Assembly: GCA_030704615.1 (NCBI GenBank)
Contig: CM060732.1
Coordinates: 72,585,053 to 72,649,052, forward strand
Direction: 5' to 3'
DNA from: Takakia lepidozioides
Taxonomy: Eukaryota; Streptophyta; Takakiopsida; Takakiales; Takakiaceae
Length of the DNA stretch: 64,000 nt
Shown: positions 58,580 through 64,000 of the stretch, one piece after another
How the letters are laid out: each line of letters begins with the position of its first letter
Position numbering within the stretch: the first letter of the stretch is position 1
The notes under the pieces: generated by a model
Databases searched by the model: none
Told to the model about the DNA's origin: nothing
The model's input: only the letters and a program-made list of their open reading frames with translations
Program-made: the position numbers and the translations under genes

Positions 58580-59085
58580 GGTGAAGACTCCACATTCAGT
58601 GTACCTGATACACGCTAATGAGAGGGGAATACCACACATTAGTATATATAGCTACACTTCAAGCACTCTTGCATTTTGTATTGGTAGCATGGAGTCACAT
58701 GAATCAGATACATTGGAACTGTCACTTATCTAACTTCCAGACCAGCCGTTCTGACTCTCGCAACCTTCTCGACGACGTCCTCGGGAAGACGGGCCACCAA
58801 TGCGACGCGTACTTCCTTGTCTGGACCCCGTACGACGGCAAGTGGAGCTACTCAAAGTCTGATAATCCTGTTGGAGGTTGAGCTTCAAACCTAGAGGGCA
58901 ACGAAATCATGTTTGAAGGCAACTTCGAAGGTTAGAATGCTCAAATCATTGCGTGGTCTCAAGTTCAAGGTGTTGGACACTATCGATGGTTGCAGGGACC
59001 TATAAATCATTTGAGTCAAGAACGAAGAACCAAATACTTGGCAAATACAATTCGCCGAATTTTGGATTTCATTCAATTCTAAAGC
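58580..59085 (+). pseudogene. Conserved frame after the chromodomain (outer element)
   Basis: This is the counterpart of 52733-53122: YLIHANERGIPHISIYSYT-like start, ESDTLELSL, EDGPPMRRVLPCLDPVRRQ and a C-terminal VGHYRWLQGPINHLSQERR ending near IRRILDFIQF. It is interrupted by stops and frame changes in the middle. Confidence 0.45.
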
Positions 59086-59138
59086 AAGTCCAAGACTTTA
59101 CCGCTCATTGAGGAACTCAGCGCTAGAGGAGGGGGTGA

Positions 59139-59766
59139 TGTCACAGACATAGCCAAGAAGAATTTATCGAAAGTAACTTCCAGAAGTTACTGAGTTATCG
59201 GGAGTTATCAAATTACCGAAAGTTACCGTAGATTATCATGAGTTACCAAGTTACCGGAAGTTTATCAAATTACCAAGAGTAACTTGGAAAACTGCTCAGG
59301 AAACTTCTTTTGGAGGAAACTTCTCCATTAAGATACCTCATTTGTTTAATGAAACTTCTCTATCAAGAAACCTCTTTTGTTTAAGAAAACTTCTCCATCA
59401 AGAAACCTCCATTGGGGAAGGTTTTTAAGAAACTTCCTAGTAGCTAATATATATAGAAGGCGAGACTGGACACTCCTTAGTCTCGCCAACACAAGTTCAA
59501 GCTATTCTTGTTTCCAGTCCCAGTACCCAGTTCAGCTTTCAGTACTCTAGCCCAGTTTCCAGTATTTGGCACTCTAATCCAGTTTCCAACATTCCAGTAT
59601 TCGAGTCGAGTTCCAGTATCTTGTACTCTTGTCCATTGCTATAAAGATCATCTTGATTCCTATTTACCCATCATGCATTCGGCCACGCCGACCTTGACTT
59701 CTTGTCTAGTCTTGTACCTCTAGTCTGATATCTTGTTTGTATTCAATCATGTTCTTGTCCTTGATA
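59139..59766 (+). repeat. 3' LTR of the outer element
   Basis: TGTCACAGACATAGCC to TTCTTGTCCTTGATA (the usual terminal CA has become TA). A polypurine tract, AGAGGAGGGGGTGA, precedes it (59125-59138). TATATATAGAAGGC near 59447 is a likely TATA region, followed by CCAGTA-rich repeats. It is followed by the GGAGT duplication. Confidence 0.9.
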
Positions 59767-59799
59767 GGAGTCCATACAAGGTTCATATGGTTGAGGGAC

Positions 59800-60198
59800 C
59801 AAGGGAAAACCAAGGGAAAACGGCACGTGGATCAGACATTGTCCGAGGAGGATCTATCCGGAGTCCTGCTGGATACCCAGGAACACAAGCGGGGGATCGT
59901 CGGAGGAGGTGGCACGTGGAGTTCCAGGGGATAGCAGGGATCGGCCAGGGATGGGGAATCAGTCAGACCGGGGAATCTCGGAGTGCCGGGGACACGGGCC
60001 GGTCGTCGGAGGGTGTGCCACGTGGTTGTGAGGGGACGGCGGGGATCGGTGGGAGTCGGGACATGGGCGGGGGATCGTCGGAGGTGCGGATGCCACGTGG
60101 ATGTCAGGGGGACGGTGGGGATCGGCCGGGGGATCTGTCTACCCGGGGGATCAACGCCCGCCGGGGACACGGGCGGGGGGCTGGGCGGGCGGGTGGGT

Positions 60199-60201
<3 letters not shown>
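59800..60201 (+). repeat. G-rich minisatellite
   Basis: Units containing GTCGGAGG, CCACGTGG, GGGGATCGG and GGGGACACGGGC recur at about 59898, 60005 and 60077 with spacing of 70-107 bp. The 254-codon open frame through here is Gly/Arg-rich because of the repeat, and I do not treat it as a gene. Confidence 0.6.

Positions 60202-60239
<38 letters not shown>
60202..60239 (+). repeat. Run of 38 G
   Basis: Thirty-eight consecutive G directly after GGGTGGGTGGA. Such a run can form intramolecular G-quadruplexes, and its exact length is likely uncertain in the assembly. Confidence 0.9.
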
Positions 60240-60241
<2 letters not shown>

Positions 60242-60497
60242 TTTCACGGGCTGTACCTCGCGGGCCGTACGGTTGGTTATTCCAGCCAACATAGCTATTT
60301 GCGAGCGTGGGTTCTCAAAGCAAAATTGGGTGAAAAATGACCGTAGAAATAGATTGAAGTTGAGGACTTTGGATGCATTGATGCAAGTTTCTTTATGTGG
60401 GCTCGAAGTTGAGGCCATGAATTGGATTGCCATTTTTGAGATTTGGAGTGGCATGAAGGATCTTAGAGCTGTTCCATTGGCAATAAATTCAAATTGA
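60240..60497 (+). pseudogene. hAT transposase C-terminal (dimerisation) fragment
   Basis: Directly after the G run the frame reads ANIAICERGFSKQNWVKND, RRNRLKLRTLDALMQVSL and ends AINSN at a stop. The ERGFS, QN-K and LDALM pattern is the conserved hAT C-terminal block. The catalytic part of the transposase is absent, replaced by the minisatellite and G run, so this is a fragment. Confidence 0.75.
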
Positions 60498-60499
60498 AT

Positions 60500-61079
60500 T
60501 TTATTCATAATTTTTATTATATGTGGTTGTGGAATGTGAAAAGACTTTCATTTCATGTGTATTATATAGAAAAATTATCTTTATGTTACATGCATGCTCG
60601 CCGAATGGCCGCCCGAAAAACAATTGAATGGCTGTCAAAATTACAGCCCTTCAAAATGAAAGGCGAAATTTTAAGGAAACTTGCAAATGAAAGTCTAAGG
60701 TACCCTTCAAAACTAAACACTCTGTGGAGAGGGGTACCACTGTATGTAGTGAAACTAGGTGTCAGGGGGTCATGAAACATTCTACAGACTAGGGAGGTGG
60801 ATGACCTGCCTTTTATGGTGACATGTCATGTGGAAGACAACACATGGCAGCAGGAGAATTTGTAAGAACTGCAATCAGGACTACACTTTGGAAGTCTAAA
60901 CTGTTCTTGTTGTTCTTTGGCAACAACCATTATTAGCAGTGATATACATGACATGGAGAACTTGTATAGTGGGTGCGAGTGCGAACTCTTAATGTGCTCG
61001 CTTGTTTATGGTCCCATTTCAGCCGCAGGTCCAGTGTCTTTACATTGTTCTGACTTTGTGTTGTAAGTTGCTATGAGGG
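60500..61079. other. Unassigned spacer
   Basis: A 93-codon frame (60494-60775) has no recognisable domain and overlaps the end of the hAT fragment. It may be hAT 3' flank. Nothing else is seen. Confidence 0.35.
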
Positions 61080-62080
61080 TACAGTCTGCCCTGGATAAAT
61101 GTTAACACTCGGGAGTAGAAGAAAAATAACATTTAGACAAGGTTAACACATTAACAGTTTTTGAAGGGGTTAGTTGTAACACATTAACATTTACAGAATG
61201 TAACAATTAACAAATATAAAAATTATGAAAGTAACACTTATGAAATGAAATGTAATATATTCTATTCTCTCTTTGTTTGTGAGTTGTCTTTCATCTTTAT
61301 TAATCACCTAATATCTAACTTATTAGTACAACACATCTATCTAACCATATGTGGGTGGGCCTATAGGAATTCCAAAAAGGCCTTGATGTGAAATGCATCG
61401 CAATTCACTTGATCATCCCCCTAAAAAGTGCGCAATCCTTTTTGGAATTCCCTAGGCAGATAACCTATTCAGATAACCTCTACACCAATTTTTACTGCTC
61501 ATTTGGTAGTTCTACTGATATAAGTTGTGGTGTCTATATATCAACAACCAAAAAGAAAACTGCATAGGTATTTCAAGGATATTTTAACTACATTGACTAA
61601 AAAGACCAATCGATACCATCTACTTGCAAAATAGCTACGCAGGTATAACTACCACATAACTTATGTGATCTCATCTCTCGGAAACGTCCAGCATGTCGTC
61701 TCAAAATGCTGAACATACATTGGTTGTATCTCAGAAATAACCTCCATATCAAGTCTCCAAATGTTGTATATACACTTGCTTCATCTATTCACTTTAGTAT
61801 TACCTCCCACTTACTTTCTGGTCTTCTGATTGGTTATGTTTTAAGATGGAATCTTATCATAATCTAGTTGGAACTTATACTACTTTCTCCTCTTATTAGG
61901 TGAAGCCTTTATCGTACACTTAACATTTATGGAGGGCAAATTAACAAAGAGGGGAGTAAACAATTGTTAACAAATAACACTTAACATTTGCTAGTGTGCA
62001 CAAGTAGGGGAGTAAAATTTTCTTAACATTTATGGTAGTTTAACGTTTATAGAGGTAACATTTATCCAGGGCAGACTGTA
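61080..62080. mobile_element. Non-autonomous DNA transposon with perfect 25-bp terminal inverted repeats
   Basis: 61080-61104 (starting TACAGTCTGCCCTGGATAAA) is the exact reverse complement of 62056-62080. With TA taken as the target duplication, the element is 61082-62078 and begins CAGTCTGCCC. TA target use and a CAGT start are typical of the Tc1/mariner-pogo group. The 997-bp interior has no transposase and is A/T-rich with repeated TTAACATTTA-type motifs near both ends (61100-61260 and 61920-62055). Confidence 0.85.
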
Positions 62081-63500
62081 GTTAAGTGGAATCTTGTCTC
62101 ATGTGTGCAGCAAGAGGAGGCATTTTAGCCCTTGTGGTAGACCTTCCATGCAGTGTGAACCTCAGTCTCAACCATTTTCTTTTACGTTGTTATAGCTTCA
62201 TGTGGAACACCTTCTGTTTTGAGTGTCTAGTATATTTTCTGGGTTGGAACTGGGTAGTTGAATCACATTCAGGAGCGAGTGGAGATGCAATGGAATGGGC
62301 AGCAAGTGAGGACGGCATGGCATGACCCTGGACTGCGTGTTCAACGACACAAAGCTCTTTTGGTTTTGTTGACCCAATGGATGCCAGAATGTGGATGGAA
62401 CGTGATATATATTCGTTCCATATTCTTTGGGGAAACAATAGGAATAATATAAGAACTTAATACACAGCATTCGATCTGACGATATGTTGCTGCCACGGCT
62501 CCTTGGGGGGGGAGGGGGGGCCTATCAAATCCTACACACACCCTCTTACCCCGGATTCACAATCTAAATACTTTGGAATGCAAGAGGTTGTCAAGCAACG
62601 GTGTTTAGCCTATTGGTAGGGTGATGGCAGATCAAGTGACCAAGTTACCAACTCCACCCACCCTTGAGAGGCCGAACCCTTACAAACTCACACAGCTGGG
62701 CATCAAAACCTACTTACAGCCTCAGGCCACAAGCTTCACACTCGCAAAAGACAGTATATTTCATTCCCAATCATCTGTTGAAGATGGGGTTATGAGACCC
62801 TCCATAATGAGACCATCAAATCGAGATACCAGGCCAGTTCAGGTCAATTCTTGTGATAACGATTGTCCCATATTCTTAGCATTGTAAGTTTTACTTGCTC
62901 CAATAAATACAATAGGGCACAAGTTCTTGTCTCTTGCAAGACATAAAAATAAAAAGCTCGGGGGAGGATGGGAGGTGAACGACATGCATTTCCTTGCATG
63001 TTACTTTTTCTCCTAATTTTTGTTTTACTTTCGTTTTCCATGTATTTGGACCGCTCCGTTGTCGAGGGTTCCAATACCAAAACTACTGACGTTTAGGCTC
63101 ACACAAAGTAAGCTTCACACTCCCAAAGAAAAATATAGTTTGAACATTCCCATCTGGTTATGAGAATCGACCACTGGTTCCTCTTATTCCTCGATCCATA
63201 CATAAACACGTAAAGATTGTTTCTAATTCAACACTGCATCTAATCCGCAAACATAATGTCATCTCTCCTCCACCCGCTGCTTTCCATCTGCAGGAACAGA
63301 AACTCAGTGCCAAACGGTTCCCTTTAACCTCTAACCATAGCCCCACTAGCAAAAAAGGAGCTAAGGACAAAGAGGGAGAGAACAGGCATCCACATAACAA
63401 TCTTATGATCGTACACGGATTGCCATGAGCAATTGTAGCATCAACTCCCAAATCCTAGTTAGACCTGCTGCTGGTAGTGTAGACACCCTGCACTTACGAT
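62081..63500. other. Spacer before the ribosomal protein gene
   Basis: Sequence flanking the DNA transposon continues without a recognised gene. An 88-codon plus-strand frame at 62621-62887 begins MMADQVTKLPTPPTLERPNP but matches nothing I know. The stretch 63090-63500, downstream of the eL24 stop on the minus strand, would hold its 3' UTR. Confidence 0.35.
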
Positions 63501-63503
63501 AAT

Positions 63504-63994
63504 TCACCGCTTCCCACCAGCTCCTGTCTTGGCTGCCTTGGGCTGAGGAGCCCGTGTGGCCTGCACCTTCCCGGAGCCCTTTGAGGTCTTGGCGAGCGCC
63601 TCCACCTTATTCGCCTTCCTGACATCTTTGGTCTTCTTAATCCGCTCTTTGATCTCACGCAGAGCACCCTCCCGTGCGGCAAGGCGGACCTCCGTCTTCT
63701 CAGTCCTCGTCTTGTTGATCAACTCGAGAGAAACCCCACAATGGAGCGCGAGTAGGGTTTGCTGATGGTCCTTCGTTTTCTCTTCACGGCCTCCGCATTG
63801 ATATCCTTCTTGTGCTGCTTGCGGAACAAGGTCGTCCATGTCAGCTTCGACGGCTTGAGCCTGTTGTGGAAGTACCGCTTACATTTGCTGTTCAAAAACA
63901 GGAGCACCTGCGAATCCCTCCTCACGAATCTGATCCCTTGTACCGGGTAGATCTTGGAGCCACTGAATCTGCACACCTCCGTCTTGAGCACCAT
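63504..63994 (-). pseudogene. RPL24: Ribosomal protein eL24, intronless and frameshifted
   Basis: From ATG at 63994 the frame encodes the eL24 domain: [54 protein letters not shown] and KPYSRSIVG. One base is missing in GTGGGGTTTC at about 63744-63748. The second frame then continues [36 protein letters not shown] and a basic tail to the stop at 63504-63506. Full length (about 163 codons) matches the usual eL24, a large-subunit protein. Plant eL24 genes normally have introns, so the absence suggests a retrocopy; a homopolymer error in a live gene is the alternative. The promoter lies outside the window. Confidence 0.85.
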
Positions 63995-64000
63995 CCTGCC

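Larger units (their letters stand above)
38138..59766 (+). mobile_element. Outer Ty3/gypsy chromodomain element, split by three insertions
   Basis: The element begins TGTCACGGACATAGCC at 38138 and ends in a 3' LTR at 59766. It is flanked by the perfect 5-bp duplication GGAGT (38133-38137 and 59767-59771). Its own segments are 38138-39494, 49970-50565, 51243-51995 and 57873-59766, about 4.6 kb; gag and most of the 5' LTR are deleted. The rest is later insertions on the opposite strand. Segment order (protease, reverse transcriptase, RNase H, integrase, chromodomain) follows Ty3/gypsy chromoviruses. Confidence 0.9.

Noticed and set aside
59733-60497. A 254-codon open frame rich in Gly and Arg.
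   Set aside because: Its first two thirds are made by the G-rich minisatellite and the G run. Only the last 70 or so residues are protein-like, and they belong to a hAT transposase fragment.
60104-60508. An antisense frame with a long proline run.
   Set aside because: The prolines are the reverse complement of the 38-G run, and the rest is antisense to the hAT fragment.

Overview
The window looks like nuclear DNA of a streptophyte alga, most probably a charophyte such as a Chara-type stonewort. The support is plant-type telomere motifs (CCCTAAA/TTTAGGG), a plant-style initiator-tRNA-Met primer-binding site in one LTR element, a large-intron gene whose C-terminal exons resemble plant ATRIP, and heavy Ty3/gypsy content. 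The species is an inference; no rRNA or tRNA was recognised. Nearly every gene here carries indels or stops, so relics and assembly indels cannot always be told apart.

Layout. 1-2.3 kb: a decayed multi-exon gene on the minus strand with recognisable splice sites. 2.4-6.1 kb: satellite-like DNA, a 64-bp tandem repeat centred on the palindrome TTTCGGCGCCGAAA followed by repeats of about 250 bp with a related palindrome. 6.4-11.4 kb: an array of Penelope-like (PLE) reverse transcriptase fragments and PLE 3' ends. Two of the 3' ends run straight into CCCTAAA repeats. The array is interrupted by a small LTR element and by a copy of the 3' end of a kinase gene. 13.1-17.1 kb: that kinase gene, resembling Crinkler/CR-type kinases, with one 2.5-kb intron and telomere repeats just after its 3' UTR. 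19.0-20.5 kb: a broken pogo/Tigger transposase. 22.4-35.0 kb: a probable ATRIP gene (partner of the ATR checkpoint kinase), with at least five LINE fragments, each joined to a GA microsatellite, in its second intron.

38.1-59.8 kb is one nested retrotransposon complex. A plus-strand chromodomain gypsy element, flanked by the 5-bp duplication GGAGT, was split by three minus-strand insertions: a 10.5-kb gypsy element (TCAA duplication), a solo LTR (GCGC duplication) and a 5.9-kb relative of the outer element (ACAAC duplication). The 10.5-kb element is the most unusual object in the window. Its pol region carries a cytosine-5 DNA methyltransferase domain between protease and reverse transcriptase, and its integrase ends in a PHD-finger-like module, so it would encode both a chromatin writer and a candidate reader. 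Its terminal repeats have a split A1-internal-B1-A2-B2 order.

59.8-64 kb: a G-rich minisatellite ending in 38 consecutive G, a hAT transposase C-terminus, a 1-kb non-autonomous DNA transposon with perfect 25-bp terminal inverted repeats and a TA target, and an intronless, frameshifted ribosomal protein eL24 gene at the right edge.
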